NCBI GenBank assembly: GCA_019413925.1
Contig: DXMY01000004.1
Span: 1 to 59,512 of the forward strand
DNA length: 59,512 nt
Direction: 5' to 3'
DNA from: Collinsella sp.
GTDB lineage: Bacteria > Actinomycetota > Coriobacteriia > Coriobacteriales > Coriobacteriaceae
Shown here: positions 1-8,263 of the stretch, one piece after another
How the letters are laid out: each line of letters opens with the position of its first letter
How positions within the stretch are numbered: the first letter of the stretch is position 1
Made by a program: the position numbers and the translations under genes
The notes under the pieces: model-generated
Told to the model about the DNA's origin: nothing
The model's input: only the letters and a program-made list of their open reading frames with translations
Database searches by the model: none

Positions 1-2
1 GG

Positions 3-80
3 AGGCGCCGCGCGCTCGGGCGGCGCGCCAGGGAGATAGTGGACGAGATAGTCGAGAGGCGCGGTCTCAAGAAGGAGTAA
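3..80 (+). CDS. C-terminal end of an unidentified protein (partial)
   Basis: The window opens inside a reading frame that starts at base 3 and ends with TAA at 78-80. Its 25 residues are strongly basic and helix-prone, with arginine and lysine pairs alternating with a REIVDEIVERR stretch, as at many protein C-termini. The other two rightward frames also lack early support, so this is the best candidate, but there is too little sequence to name a family. The terminator at 251-286 could end this transcript. Confidence 0.4.
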   Translation, partial: RRRALGRRAREIVDEIVERRGLKKE

Positions 81-250
81 TATCGGGACTTGCAGCGACG
101 GACCTCAGGACGCTCTTACACCACGTCTGCGCGCGCCACCCTTGAAACTTCCTAATCACCGTCAGCTAGCGCCAAATTGGAAGTCGATGGTCACTCATTA
201 ACGTACAGTTCTTATAACTTTGTTCATTATTTTCCGCACCTAAAATGATA

Positions 251-286
251 CGCCGTTTGTGACAGTACTCACAAACGGCGTTTTTT
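251..286 (+). terminator. Intrinsic terminator, 12-bp stem and T6 tract
   Basis: Perfect 12-bp arms at 251-262 and 269-280 enclose a 6-nt loop and are followed by TTTTTT at 281-286. The orientation fits the end of the rightward gene that enters from the left edge. On the other strand the run after the hairpin is a weaker TATCATTTTA, so it may also help end the leftward nhaA transcript. The remainder of 81-376 shows nothing recognisable. Confidence 0.8.
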
Positions 287-376
287 GACCACTGGCGTGT
301 CTGGCAGGCGGCAAGCACCGCCAGAATCCGCATTTTGGACGCGCCCGAATCGGTTCTGGAGCCGGTTTTCGCGCTC

Positions 377-1735
377 TTACTCGTCTTTGGGCGAGGGATG
401 CTTGCAGACCACGCTCATGTAGATCATGCCGAGCACGGCTGCGGTGACCGAACCGGCGAGAATAGCGGCCTTGGCTGCAAGAACCTCAAACTGGGCCGTC
501 GGGAAGGCAAGACCGCTGATGAGAATCGACATGGTAAAGCCGATGCCGCCCAGAATGCCCACACCGGCAATCATGTGCCAGTTGACATTGCGCGGCAGCT
601 CGCAGGCCCTAAGCTTAACCAGGGCAAACGTCATACCAAAGATGCCGATCGGCTTGCCCAGCAGCATGCCAAAGTACACGCCGAGCGTCACCGGGTCGGT
701 GAGTAGCGTGCTCATGTCCACGCCCACTAGGCGAACCTGTGCGTTCACGAACGCAAAGATCGGCAGGATCACAAAGTTGACCGGCGTGGAGATCAGACGC
801 TCCATGCGGATGAGCGGCGGAGTCACGCGGTGCATGACGCGCTCGACCTTGGTGGTCGAGACGGTAAAGTCATGCTGGCCCAGGATGTGTGCCTCGTCAT
901 CGTAGCGATCATCGAGCAGCGGCAGGCACTCGCCCAACCAATCGGTAAGGCTGTCGAGCTTGACGCCGCACTTGGCTGGAATGGTAAAGGCCAAGATGAC
1001 GCCGGCGAGCGTAGCGTGCACGCCGCTCTTGAACATGCAGAACCACAGCAGCAGGCCCAGCACCGAGTACGGGGCAAGGCGGTAATGCTGCGTCTTGTTG
1101 AGCCACACGAGCGCGCAGGTCACAAGCGCGGCGGCGCCCAACCAAAACGGATTGGGGCTTTGACCGTAGAAGATGGCGATGGCGGCGATGGAAATGAGGT
1201 CGTCGGCGATGGCGAGCGTCGAGAAGAACACGCGCACGCCGTTGGGCACGCGATTGCCCAAAAGCGACAGCACGCCCAGCGCAAAGGCAATATCGGTTGC
1301 CATGGGAATGGCCCAGCCGTTGTGCGCGCCGGCATGGTTAAAGATCAGATAGATGCAGGCGGGAACGACGACGCCGCCCACGGCCGCCAGCATGGGAAGC
1401 ATGGCCTGGCGCGGGTTTTTGAGCTCGCCGACCGTCATCTCATACTTGAGCTCAATGCCCACCAGCAAAAAGAAAATCGCCATGAGGAAGTCGTTGACGA
1501 AAAGCTCAACGGTGAGACCGGCCGTAAGGTTGCCCAGGCCCACATACAGCGGGGTCTCCAAAAAGTGATGGATGGCCTCGTAGGCATCGGTATTGGCGCA
1601 AATGACGGCGGCGATGGCGGCGAAGACCATGACGGCGGCGGAAATCGTGCCGTTCTCGGCGATGCGCTCCCAGATGTCGTGACGTTCAAAGCGCCTGCGC
1701 TCACGAACGTTGAACAGCTGCTCAGTTGCTGCCAT
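377..1735 (-). CDS. nhaA: Na+/H+ antiporter NhaA
   Basis: Inner-membrane antiporter that exports Na+ (or Li+) in exchange for protons, used in sodium and pH homeostasis. The 452-residue protein has the family's many hydrophobic helices. The ion-binding aspartates are visible: ATDIAFALG with D148, and LAIADDL with D178-D179, matching D133 and D163-D164 of the E. coli protein. The conserved LLGKPIGI lysine segment is also present. It is longer than E. coli NhaA (388) because of a charged loop around residues 255-310, which is common in longer NhaA forms. GAAAGGAG lies just upstream of the ATG. It appears monocistronic, and a palindrome at 1880-1900 may be its operator. Confidence 0.95.
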   Translation of the reverse strand: MAATEQLFNVRERRRFERHDIWERIAENGTISAAVMVFAAIAAVICANTDAYEAIHHFLETPLYVGLGNLTAGLTVELFVNDFLMAIFFLLVGIELKYEMTVGELKNPRQAMLPMLAAVGGVVVPACIYLIFNHAGAHNGWAIPMATDIAFALGVLSLLGNRVPNGVRVFFSTLAIADDLISIAAIAIFYGQSPNPFWLGAAALVTCALVWLNKTQHYRLAPYSVLGLLLWFCMFKSGVHATLAGVILAFTIPAKCGVKLDSLTDWLGECLPLLDDRYDDEAHILGQHDFTVSTTKVERVMHRVTPPLIRMERLISTPVNFVILPIFAFVNAQVRLVGVDMSTLLTDPVTLGVYFGMLLGKPIGIFGMTFALVKLRACELPRNVNWHMIAGVGILGGIGFTMSILISGLAFPTAQFEVLAAKAAILAGSVTAAVLGMIYMSVVCKHPSPKDE

Positions 1736-1879
1736 GGGCGGCTCCTTTCACGGGAAAGCTCCCGTCTTAAAAAAGCACGGCCCGCCCAAGTGGCGGCGCC
1801 GCGCTCTAACGTATTACGCTTGCATCTAGCCTACCCTGCACGACAAGCACGCAGGCGTGGCCGAAAAGCGGAACCACAG

Positions 1880-1900
1880 GTTGAACATTATTTGTTCAAC
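1880..1900. promoter_or_regulatory. Palindromic operator candidate upstream of nhaA
   Basis: GTTGAACA at 1880-1887 and TGTTCAAC at 1893-1900 form a perfect 8-bp inverted repeat around a 5-bp A/T spacer. It lies 145 bp upstream of the nhaA start and between nhaA and the ppaC terminator, so nhaA is the only nearby gene whose promoter it could serve. The geometry suits a dimeric helix-turn-helix regulator. No matching regulator gene is adjacent. Confidence 0.4.
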
Positions 1901-1948
1901 GGCACGGGCATACCTGTCCAAGAGACGACGCGGCGCCGTGCACAAAAA

Positions 1949-1983
1949 ACGACCGGAGCGCGGGGCGTCCGCGGTCCGGTCGT
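1949..1983 (-). terminator. Intrinsic terminator of ppaC
   Basis: Read leftward, ACGACCGG at 1983-1976 pairs with CCGGTCGT at 1956-1949, and the inner bases (CCGCGG-rich) extend the stem to about 16 bp. A T tract follows on the minus strand (A run at 1944-1949). It lies 20 bp beyond the ppaC stop codon. Confidence 0.8.
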
Positions 1984-2002
1984 GGCGTTTGGTCAACTAA
2001 AC

Positions 2003-2926
2003 CTAGCAGGCGGCCATGATGGGGGCAGCGACCTGCTTCTTACGGGAGAGGACGCCCGGCATCCAGACGCCGTCGTGCTCGTCGGCAATGCCCAGGCCCT
2101 TCTGAGCGGCCTCGGTCTCGCCCTCGAGCAGGACCTGCGAGCCCTCCTCCATGATGTCAGTGATGCACAGGACGATGCCGTCGGCACCTTTCTCGGCGGC
2201 GTAGGCGCGCATGGCCTCGCGAATCTCGTCGATCATGCCGAGTGCGCGGGTCTTGTCGACAGTCTCGTACTGGCCGATGAGCAGCTTCTTGCCGGCGGGC
2301 TCGAACATCTTGATGTCGTTGCCGACCATCTCGGCTGCGGTGAAGGAGCCGGACGGGCGGGTGAGGAAGACTTCCATGCCAAACTTGACCGGGTCGACGC
2401 CCACCTGCTCACCGAGCTTGGCGGCGACGGCACGATCGACATCGGTGGTGGTGGGGCTCTTGAGCATGAGCGTATCGGTCATCATGGCCGAGAGCAGCAG
2501 CTTGGCCTGAACGTCGGAAAGCTCAACGCCGAGCACGCCGGCGAGCTTGGTGACGATGGTGCAGCTGGAGCCCCAGGGCAGGCAGATGTAGTGCAGCGGG
2601 CCGGCAGTCTCGAAGTCGCCGATGCGGTGATGGTCGACGACGCCAAAGACCGTGGCGTCCTTAAGGCCGGCGACGGACTGGGCGGACTCGTTGTGGTCGG
2701 TGAGGACGACGAGCTGACCGGCCTCGACGGAATCGATCACGCGGGGCTCGGCAATACCGGCATCGGCGAGCAGCTTGGCGGACTCGGCCGGAAGCTGACC
2801 AAGGGCGCAGGCCTCGTAGGTGTTGCCGGCATACTCAACCTGGTTGAGCAGCTGGGACAGGACGACGGCGCTCATGATGGCGTCGTTATCGGGGTTCTGG
2901 TGACCAAAGACAAGAACGTTTGCCAT
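2003..2926 (-). CDS. ppaC: Manganese-dependent inorganic pyrophosphatase (family II, DHH/DHHA2)
   Basis: Cytosolic enzyme that hydrolyses pyrophosphate to two phosphates, pulling biosynthetic reactions forward. The 307-residue protein has the full family II layout. An N-terminal DHH domain carries HQNPDND (H9, D13, D15), LTDHNE (D77) and the VVDHH signature (D98-H100). The C-terminal DHHA2 domain ends in the substrate-binding SRKKQ motif (294-298). The first motif reads NPDND where many relatives have NPDTD. There is no CBS insert, so this is the simple, non-nucleotide-regulated form. GGAGG lies 7 nt before the ATG. It has its own terminator. Confidence 0.95.
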   Translation of the reverse strand: MANVLVFGHQNPDNDAIMSAVVLSQLLNQVEYAGNTYEACALGQLPAESAKLLADAGIAEPRVIDSVEAGQLVVLTDHNESAQSVAGLKDATVFGVVDHHRIGDFETAGPLHYICLPWGSSCTIVTKLAGVLGVELSDVQAKLLLSAMMTDTLMLKSPTTTDVDRAVAAKLGEQVGVDPVKFGMEVFLTRPSGSFTAAEMVGNDIKMFEPAGKKLLIGQYETVDKTRALGMIDEIREAMRAYAAEKGADGIVLCITDIMEEGSQVLLEGETEAAQKGLGIADEHDGVWMPGVLSRKKQVAAPIMAAC

Positions 2927-3059
2927 GGATATCCTCCACTTGATATGTGTACTTGGACGTAGCTATGGTAGCACGCCGATGCCGAGCCTTCGCAGACGGA
3001 AGGGCTACGGCATATTTTGGGGCAGGCATGGAGGCCAAGGCTGTCCCTTTTGCACCATG

Positions 3060-3090
3060 TTGGTGCAAAGTAACCTGGCCCCCTTGCACC
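3060..3090. repeat. Dispersed 30-bp intergenic repeat, copy 1
   Basis: The stretch TTGGTGCAAAG-AACCTG-CCCC-TTGC recurs in opposite orientation at about 18540-18568 with a few changes. Here it also forms a short palindrome with the preceding TTGCACCA (TTGCACCATGTTGGTGCAA). It lies between ppaC and glcK and overlaps no gene. Confidence 0.5.
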
Positions 3091-3092
3091 AG

Positions 3093-4046
3093 CTATTTGC
3101 CGGCGGCGCGCAGGGCTACGTAAGCGGCACCGATGATGCCGGCGTCGTTGCCGAGCGAGGCGACCTCAATGGGCGTCTCGCGCGAGGCGGAAAGCGCGTA
3201 GTGCTTAAAGTGCTCGCGGACCTTGTCGAGGTAGACGTCGGCCGAGGCGGAGGCGCCGCCGCCGATCAGGAACATCTCGGGGTCGACCACGTTGGCGATA
3301 AGCGCCAGAGCGCGACCGAGATAATCGGCCATGGTATCAGCCGCGGCCAGCGCAAGCTTGTCGCCCTCGCGGCAAGCTTGGAACACGTCCTTGGAATCGG
3401 AGGGGCCGGTGAGCTCGATGGGCTCGACGCCCGCCTTCTTGCATTCGGCAAGGTAGTTGCTCACCACGCCAGTGGCGCTGGAATACTGCTCCAGGTGGCC
3501 ATGGCCGCCACAGCCGCAGGTGCGCTCCTCGTCGGGATTCAGGCACATGTGGCCAATCTCGCCGCCGGCGCCCACAACGCCCGACACCACGTCGCCGTTG
3601 ACGATAACGCCGCCGCCCACGCCGGTACCGATGGTGACCATCACCACGTTCTGCACGCCCTTGGCAGAGCCGAGCCAGGCCTCGCCCATGGCAGCAGCGT
3701 TGGCATCGTTCTCGTACTTAACGACCGCGTCGGGGCAGTGCTCCTGAATGGCGATCCTAAGCTCGGGCAGGTTAATGGCAATGTTGGCCTTGACCTTGGC
3801 ATCGCCCGAGGCCGGGATGGGGCACGGAACGGCCAGGCCAATGCCAGCCACAAAGGCACGCGGAATCTGCGCCTTGGCGACCACCTGGTCGATCGCCTCG
3901 GTCACCGCGGCAAAGCCCGCAGCGTCAACGATGGGAGGCGTGGGTACGCTGGCCTTGGCAAGCAGGTTGCCGTCCTCATCGAACAGGCCCTCCTTAACCG
4001 AAGTGCCGCCGACGTCGATGCCGATGTAGTACTGCTTAGGTTCCAT
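3093..4046 (-). CDS. glcK: ROK-family glucokinase
   Basis: Phosphorylates glucose (possibly other hexoses) with ATP to feed glycolysis. The 317-residue protein starts with IGIDVGGT (phosphate-binding, D11-T15). It carries the ENDANAAAMGE sugar-binding segment, the TIGTGVGGG loop, EIGHM, and the ROK zinc motif CGCGGHGHLE. I chose the ATG at 4046 because AAAGGTGGG precedes it; an upstream in-frame start would add 22 residues with no homology-like character. It sits downstream of the beta-glycoside PTS operon but is separated from it by a terminator, so it is probably transcribed alone. Glucose specificity is inferred from family similarity. Confidence 0.9.
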   Translation of the reverse strand: MEPKQYYIGIDVGGTSVKEGLFDEDGNLLAKASVPTPPIVDAAGFAAVTEAIDQVVAKAQIPRAFVAGIGLAVPCPIPASGDAKVKANIAINLPELRIAIQEHCPDAVVKYENDANAAAMGEAWLGSAKGVQNVVMVTIGTGVGGGVIVNGDVVSGVVGAGGEIGHMCLNPDEERTCGCGGHGHLEQYSSATGVVSNYLAECKKAGVEPIELTGPSDSKDVFQACREGDKLALAAADTMADYLGRALALIANVVDPEMFLIGGGASASADVYLDKVREHFKHYALSASRETPIEVASLGNDAGIIGAAYVALRAAGK

Positions 4047-4100
4047 GGGAGCCCACCTTTCTCGTTTAAACATTGCCTGTATGGTACCGCTCCCCAGGCA

Positions 4101-4141
4101 AAAACCTGCCAAAAAGGGACAGGTTTGTTTTGGCAGGTTTT
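4101..4141. repeat. Perfect 14-bp inverted repeat upstream of glcK
   Basis: AAAACCTGCCAAAA (4101-4114) and TTTTGGCAGGTTTT (4128-4141) are perfect reverse complements around a 13-nt loop. Each strand reads into a T run, so this could act as a bidirectional terminator. A shorter relative with the same CCTGCC/GGCAGG core lies between hisB and hisH (50527-50548), which suggests a small repeat family. Confidence 0.5.
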
Positions 4142-4200
4142 ATCTGGGAAAATGCGAACGCCCGCTCATCAGCTCGCGCAAGGCCTTCGCCAAATATAAA

Positions 4201-4229
4201 GGCGCCGGAAGGCGGAGGCTCCCGGCGCC
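4201..4229 (-). terminator. Terminator of the beta-glycoside PTS operon
   Basis: GGCGCCGG at 4201-4208 pairs with CCGGCGCC at 4222-4229. On the minus strand the stem is followed by TTTATATTTG. It lies 59 bp beyond the IIA stop codon and separates that operon from glcK. Confidence 0.7.
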
Positions 4230-4287
4230 CGTGAAAGGGACTGAATTGTCTGGTGGGCCGAACGGTCCGTCGCGGCGATAACGCCGA

Positions 4288-4620
4288 CTAGGCCGTGCGC
4301 GCCTGCAGCAGCTTGTGGACCTCGATGAGCTCCGTGGCCATGACGCGCATGGTCTCGGTGCCTGCCATCTGGTCCTCGGCATGCAGCAGAATCAGCGGGG
4401 CCTCGCCGTTACGCTCGCCATTGGCCTCCTTTTTAAGGAGCCCCATGTGAACATCGTGACCACCGTTGTAAGCCTCGTCACCCTGCTTGATAAGCTCCTC
4501 GGCGGCGTCAAAATCGCCCTCCTTGGCCTTTTGCACGGCATTGATGTACATGCTCTTGGCGGTGCCAACGTAGCTGATGATCTCGAAGCAGGTCATCTGC
4601 AGCTCGTTCATATCCTCCAT
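4288..4620 (-). CDS. celC: PTS lactose/cellobiose-family IIA component
   Basis: Cytosolic phosphocarrier that takes phosphate from HPr and passes it to the IIB protein upstream. The 110-residue all-helical protein has the usual length and carries ILLHAEDQMAG, which holds the phosphorylated histidine. I prefer the ATG at 4620, preceded by AGGTG at the right distance, over a GTG at 4629 that abuts the IIB stop codon; the difference is three residues. It is the last gene of the operon bgl-celB-celA-celC and is followed by a terminator. The substrate is likely a beta-linked disaccharide. Confidence 0.9.
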   Translation of the reverse strand: MEDMNELQMTCFEIISYVGTAKSMYINAVQKAKEGDFDAAEELIKQGDEAYNGGHDVHMGLLKKEANGERNGEAPLILLHAEDQMAGTETMRVMATELIEVHKLLQARTA

Positions 4621-4629
4621 GTGCTGCAC

Positions 4630-4932
4630 CTAGCCCATCACGCTGACGCAGTGGTCGATGATGCCGGCGGCGTTCATACGGCCGTAATCGACCATGTTGA
4701 TGACCTCGACCGGGAAACGGCCGGCGGCCTCCTTCTCAAAATCGCCCTTGGTGTAGCCAATCTGCGGACCGAGCAGCAGGATATCGCACTCGTCCAGGTG
4801 ATCGTGGGCCTCGTTCATGGGACGAGCCTCGACCTCGATGTCCAGACCGCGGCTCGCGACCTCAGACTGCATCTTCTGGACCAGCAGGCTCGTGGACATG
4901 CCGGCGTTGCAGCAAAGCATGATCTTCTTCAT
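4630..4932 (-). CDS. celA: PTS lactose/cellobiose-family IIB component
   Basis: Receives phosphate from IIA on a cysteine and transfers it to the sugar bound by IIC. The 100-residue protein begins MKKIMLCCNAGMSTSLLV; by comparison with E. coli ChbB, C8 in the CNAGMSTS loop is the active cysteine. LLGPQIGY, typical of ChbB-like IIB proteins, follows around residue 56. TAAGGAG precedes the ATG. A 153-bp gap with a G+C-rich hairpin separates it from the IIC gene, which could stabilise or process the mRNA so that soluble and membrane subunits are made in different amounts. Confidence 0.92.
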   Translation of the reverse strand: MKKIMLCCNAGMSTSLLVQKMQSEVASRGLDIEVEARPMNEAHDHLDECDILLLGPQIGYTKGDFEKEAAGRFPVEVINMVDYGRMNAAGIIDHCVSVMG

Positions 4933-5085
4933 GGTTTTCTCCTTATAACTGCGCGGCGCGCAGACGACAACTGGTTTTATTCCTTGCGGCTATTGTGCCC
5001 ACCCCCTGCGTCTTTACACAAGGAGAGAGCCGCGGGCATCGGCACCGCGTACCGGCGCCCGCAACGGTGAAAGGGAGAACGACGT

Positions 5086-6438
5086 TTAAGCGTTCTGCTC
5101 GGCAAGGGCCTCCTGCTTGGCGATGGCCTTCTCGGAGATCCTCATAAAGGGCAGGTAGACAGCCATGCCGATGACAAGCTCGAGGGCCTGCCACACGCCG
5201 GCACGCCAGTCAAAGCCAGTGGCAAGCAGGGCGTTGATAACGGGAGGCATGGTCCAAGGCACCTGGGCAATGCAGGGGCTAATGATGCCCGCGCAGGTCA
5301 GAGCATAGGTGATGCCGATGAACAGGTCGGGAAGGAGGACGAACGGGATCATGAGCGGCAGGTTGTACACGATGGGGTAACCGTAGATAACCGGCTCGTT
5401 GATGTTGAACAGACCAGGCAGGATAGCCATCTTGGAAACGGTCTCGGAAGCCTTGTTCTTGGAGAACAGGAGCGTGTCGAGCAGGAGCATGAGGGTGCAG
5501 CCCGAGCCGCCGATGAGGGCGAAGCTGTTAACGATCTGCATGTTCATGTAGTGATCGGGCTGGATGGTGCCACCGGCGGCAAAGGTAGCCATGTTGTCGA
5601 CGATGAGCATGGTTAGGATCGGCTCGACGGTAGCGCCAGAGATGGTGGACTGGTGAATACCGACGCAGAATAGCAGGTTAGCAAGGGTGTAGATGAGGAT
5701 AACAGCCCACGGACCGGCGTTCATGATGCTCTTGAGCGGGTTGGAGATGCACGTGGAGATGATGGCGCACAGATCGGTGCCGGCGCATACGGCGAGCAGA
5801 GCTGCGGCAAGAGCGAAGACCGAGAGGTTGAGCAGCATCGGGATCATGACGTTGAAGGAGTTGGAAACCGCGGGGGGCACGCCCTCGCCCAGCTTAACCT
5901 TGAGCTTCTCGATGCCAGAAATCTTGATGAAGAGCGAGACGGAAAGCAGGGCGATGATAATAGCCGAGAACAGACCGTTGGTGCCGGTGTTGGCGGTCGA
6001 AAGGGCGCCCGTGACCTCGGCGGAGGTGATCTTGTCGGTGAGCAGCGGGCTCGTGGCGGCAAGCGTGGCGGTGATCTGCTGCGGCATCATGATGACGAAA
6101 GCAGAGATAGCGACGACCACGCAAGCGAGCGGGTTATCGAAACGCTTGTTCTTAGCGAGGCTGTAGCCAATCAATCCGGCCAAGATAATTGCAGAGACGT
6201 TGAGGGTGCCCAGCGTAATTGCCGAACCCCACGTCTGAAGATTGGCAAGACCCGCCGCATCGAGCGGGAACAGAGGGAACACGACGTTGTTGATAAGAAC
6301 CGCGATACCCGCAAGGATATAGAGCGGCGTGATGGTCGCGAAGGCGTCACGCAGGGAACGCAGGTGAACCTGGTTTCCCACCTTCGCAGAGACCTCGGCA
6401 AACTTGTCGAGGAAGCTCTTTCCGTTGTCACTGGCCAT
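5086..6438 (-). CDS. celB: PTS lactose/cellobiose-family IIC permease
   Basis: Membrane permease that binds and translocates the sugar while it is phosphorylated by IIB. The 450-residue protein is strongly hydrophobic, with about ten membrane spans. It has the family features of an N-terminal amphipathic segment with LRDAF, repeated glycine/alanine helices, and the region NINEPVIYGYPIVYNL near the sugar site. Length and motifs fit the ChbC/CelB type rather than LacE fused to IIB. It lies between the 6-phospho-glycosidase gene (120 bp upstream) and the IIB gene, so uptake and cleavage are co-transcribed. Confidence 0.93.
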   Translation of the reverse strand: MASDNGKSFLDKFAEVSAKVGNQVHLRSLRDAFATITPLYILAGIAVLINNVVFPLFPLDAAGLANLQTWGSAITLGTLNVSAIILAGLIGYSLAKNKRFDNPLACVVVAISAFVIMMPQQITATLAATSPLLTDKITSAEVTGALSTANTGTNGLFSAIIIALLSVSLFIKISGIEKLKVKLGEGVPPAVSNSFNVMIPMLLNLSVFALAAALLAVCAGTDLCAIISTCISNPLKSIMNAGPWAVILIYTLANLLFCVGIHQSTISGATVEPILTMLIVDNMATFAAGGTIQPDHYMNMQIVNSFALIGGSGCTLMLLLDTLLFSKNKASETVSKMAILPGLFNINEPVIYGYPIVYNLPLMIPFVLLPDLFIGITYALTCAGIISPCIAQVPWTMPPVINALLATGFDWRAGVWQALELVIGMAVYLPFMRISEKAIAKQEALAEQNA

Positions 6439-6558
6439 GATTGCTCCTAACTTTCAAATCCGGCCTTTTCCTATGCGCACGGTGGCCTGTCGCCCTCTGC
6501 CACCAGATGTGCCATGTGTTGCGCGCGGCAGCGCGCGGTCTGGGCGTTCGCCCGGTCG

Positions 6559-7959
6559 CTAATCAACCACGTGGGTTGTGGCGACCTGTTTGAGCCAGGC
6601 CGCCGACTTCTTAAGGCGGCGCTTATAGCCGTCCATAAGGTCGACCTCGACAAAACCGTAACGGTTCTTAAAGGCATTCGCCCAAGACCAGTTATCGATG
6701 ACGGCCCAGTAATGGTATCCGCGGCACTTGGCGCCCTCGGCAATTGCCTTGGCCACCCACTCCAGGTGCTGACGTACAAAGTCGACGCGGTAGTCATCCT
6801 GGATGGTTCCTTCGGCGTCACGGTTCTTGTATTCGTCCATGATGCCGATGCCGTTCTCGGAAACGAACCACTCAAGATCGGGGTAGTTCTTAGCACAGTC
6901 CATGCCAAAGTCGTAGAGGCCCTGCGGGTAGATCTCCCAGCCACGGCTCTCGTTCATAACGGCGTCGGGCCATACGTACTCGTCGGCAAAGTGCGGCAGG
7001 CCGTACTGGTCGACCTTGCTCGCCGGCGCCTGAACACGCGTGGGGTGGTAGTAGTTGCAGCCGAGCCAGTCGACAACACCCTGCTTGAGAATCTCTTGGT
7101 CGCCGGCACGGAACGGGAGCTTAACGCCGCCCTCGGCCAGGCTGTCGAGCACGTCGGCAGGAAGCTCGCCCTTGGTAATAAGGTCGAGCCACCAGCGATT
7201 GTTGATACCGCTGGTCATGCGCACGGCCTCGAGGTCCGCCTCGCTGGGGTTCCCCTTGGTGTAGACCGGGGTAAAGCAGTTGATCATGCCGATCTTGGCA
7301 TCGGCGCGAACGGCGCCCTCGTCATAGGCACGGCGATAGTTGGCCACGGCCAGCGCGTGCGCCAACGAGATGTGATACTGAACGGTGCGAGCGCGGTTAT
7401 AGTCATGGAGCTGCGGGAACCACACACCCTCCTGGTAGCGCTGCTCGGGCTCGACGATGGGCTCGTTAAAGGTGAACCAGTACTTGATCTCCTGGCCAAA
7501 CTCGCGGAAGGCGACGTCGGCGTAATGAGCGTAAGCCTCGACGACCTCGCGGCTCTCCCAACCACCGCGGTCAAAGAGGTAGGTGGGCATATCAAAGTGG
7601 TACAGGTTGACGAACGGCTCCAGGCCGGCCTCGCGAGAGGCGCGGAACAGCTCGTGATACCACGCGGCGCCCTCCTCATTGAGGTTGCCGTTAGCATCGA
7701 GCAGACGACTCCACTGGATGGAGGTACGGTAGGTATCCAGGCCCAAGTCCTTCAAAATGCGAAGGTCCTCCTGGTACTTGGCCATAAAGTCATTGCCGGC
7801 ATAAGAGCCAACGCGGTTATAGAACGAATCCAGATCCTGGATAGACCAGGTGTCCCACAGGTTCTCGAGCTTGCCGCCCTGGTTCCACTGGCCCTCAGTC
7901 TGCGGGCCGGACATAGCGGCGCCAAAGAAGAAGTCACGGGGCAGCTGATACTGTGCCAT
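6559..7959 (-). CDS. 6-phospho-beta-glycosidase, glycoside hydrolase family 1
   Basis: Cleaves the phosphorylated disaccharide delivered by the adjacent PTS into a hexose 6-phosphate and a free sugar or aglycone. The 466-residue GH1 barrel shows the acid/base in FNEP (E166) and the nucleophile in VSENG (E368). Near the C-terminus, DNWSWANAFKNRYG has serine (S425) where plain beta-glucosidases have the glutamate of FEW, and Y434 is kept. This matches the phosphate-binding Ser...Tyr of 6-phospho enzymes, although the lysine sits one residue early. Glucosidase or galactosidase specificity is undecided. The ATG at 7959, with GAGG upstream, is preferred over a TTG one codon earlier. It is the first gene of the operon. 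Confidence 0.9.
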   Translation of the reverse strand: MAQYQLPRDFFFGAAMSGPQTEGQWNQGGKLENLWDTWSIQDLDSFYNRVGSYAGNDFMAKYQEDLRILKDLGLDTYRTSIQWSRLLDANGNLNEEGAAWYHELFRASREAGLEPFVNLYHFDMPTYLFDRGGWESREVVEAYAHYADVAFREFGQEIKYWFTFNEPIVEPEQRYQEGVWFPQLHDYNRARTVQYHISLAHALAVANYRRAYDEGAVRADAKIGMINCFTPVYTKGNPSEADLEAVRMTSGINNRWWLDLITKGELPADVLDSLAEGGVKLPFRAGDQEILKQGVVDWLGCNYYHPTRVQAPASKVDQYGLPHFADEYVWPDAVMNESRGWEIYPQGLYDFGMDCAKNYPDLEWFVSENGIGIMDEYKNRDAEGTIQDDYRVDFVRQHLEWVAKAIAEGAKCRGYHYWAVIDNWSWANAFKNRYGFVEVDLMDGYKRRLKKSAAWLKQVATTHVVD

Positions 7960-8127
7960 CAAAGTCCTCGCTTTCGGGTTCTAGAGCTTCCGGTTGGAGA
8001 CGGGTTTGCCTTGGCAGGTTATCCGGCGCGGGCGCGCACCGGTTATCCGGGTATCCAGCCCGCCAAAACAAAGCCGTCCCCAAACGGTCGGGTCTGCTGT
8101 GCGGCAGGGTTCCGTTTGTTGGCTACA

Positions 8128-8155
8128 ACTATAGCGCTCTAATTTTATAAGTAAA
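8128..8155 (-). promoter_or_regulatory. Promoter of the beta-glycoside PTS operon with overlapping operator
   Basis: On the minus strand, TTTACT (8155-8150) and TATAGT (8133-8128) are separated by 16 bp and point to the bgl-cel operon. The octamer TTACTTAT (minus strand, 8154-8147) overlaps the -35 box. The same octamer, in the same relation to its own gene, occurs at 8227-8234 ahead of the divergent GntR gene. A shared site over a promoter suits repression by that regulator. The rest of 7960-8263 is an A/T- and T-rich leader with nothing else identifiable. Confidence 0.5.
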
Positions 8156-8226
8156 GCGTCTTTTTCTTTTTTCTTTCTCGAACTTCTTTTCTAAAAGTAA
8201 TATGGGTGCCTCGTTGCGGGTTATAC

Positions 8227-8234
8227 TTACTTAT
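8227..8234 (+). promoter_or_regulatory. Second copy of the putative GntR operator
   Basis: TTACTTAT lies in an A/T-rich stretch 30 bp upstream of the GntR start, which suggests autoregulation. It is identical to the site overlapping the bgl promoter. Eight bases are few, so the support comes mainly from the matched positions in a divergent regulator/operon arrangement. Confidence 0.35.
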
Positions 8235-8263
8235 GTATTGATATATGTCGGAAAGGAGGTTCC

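Noticed and set aside
830..2962. 710-codon rightward open frame antisense to nhaA and ppaC
   Set aside because: It is a shadow of G+C-rich genes on the other strand, with low-complexity Gly/Ala/His composition and no recognisable motif.
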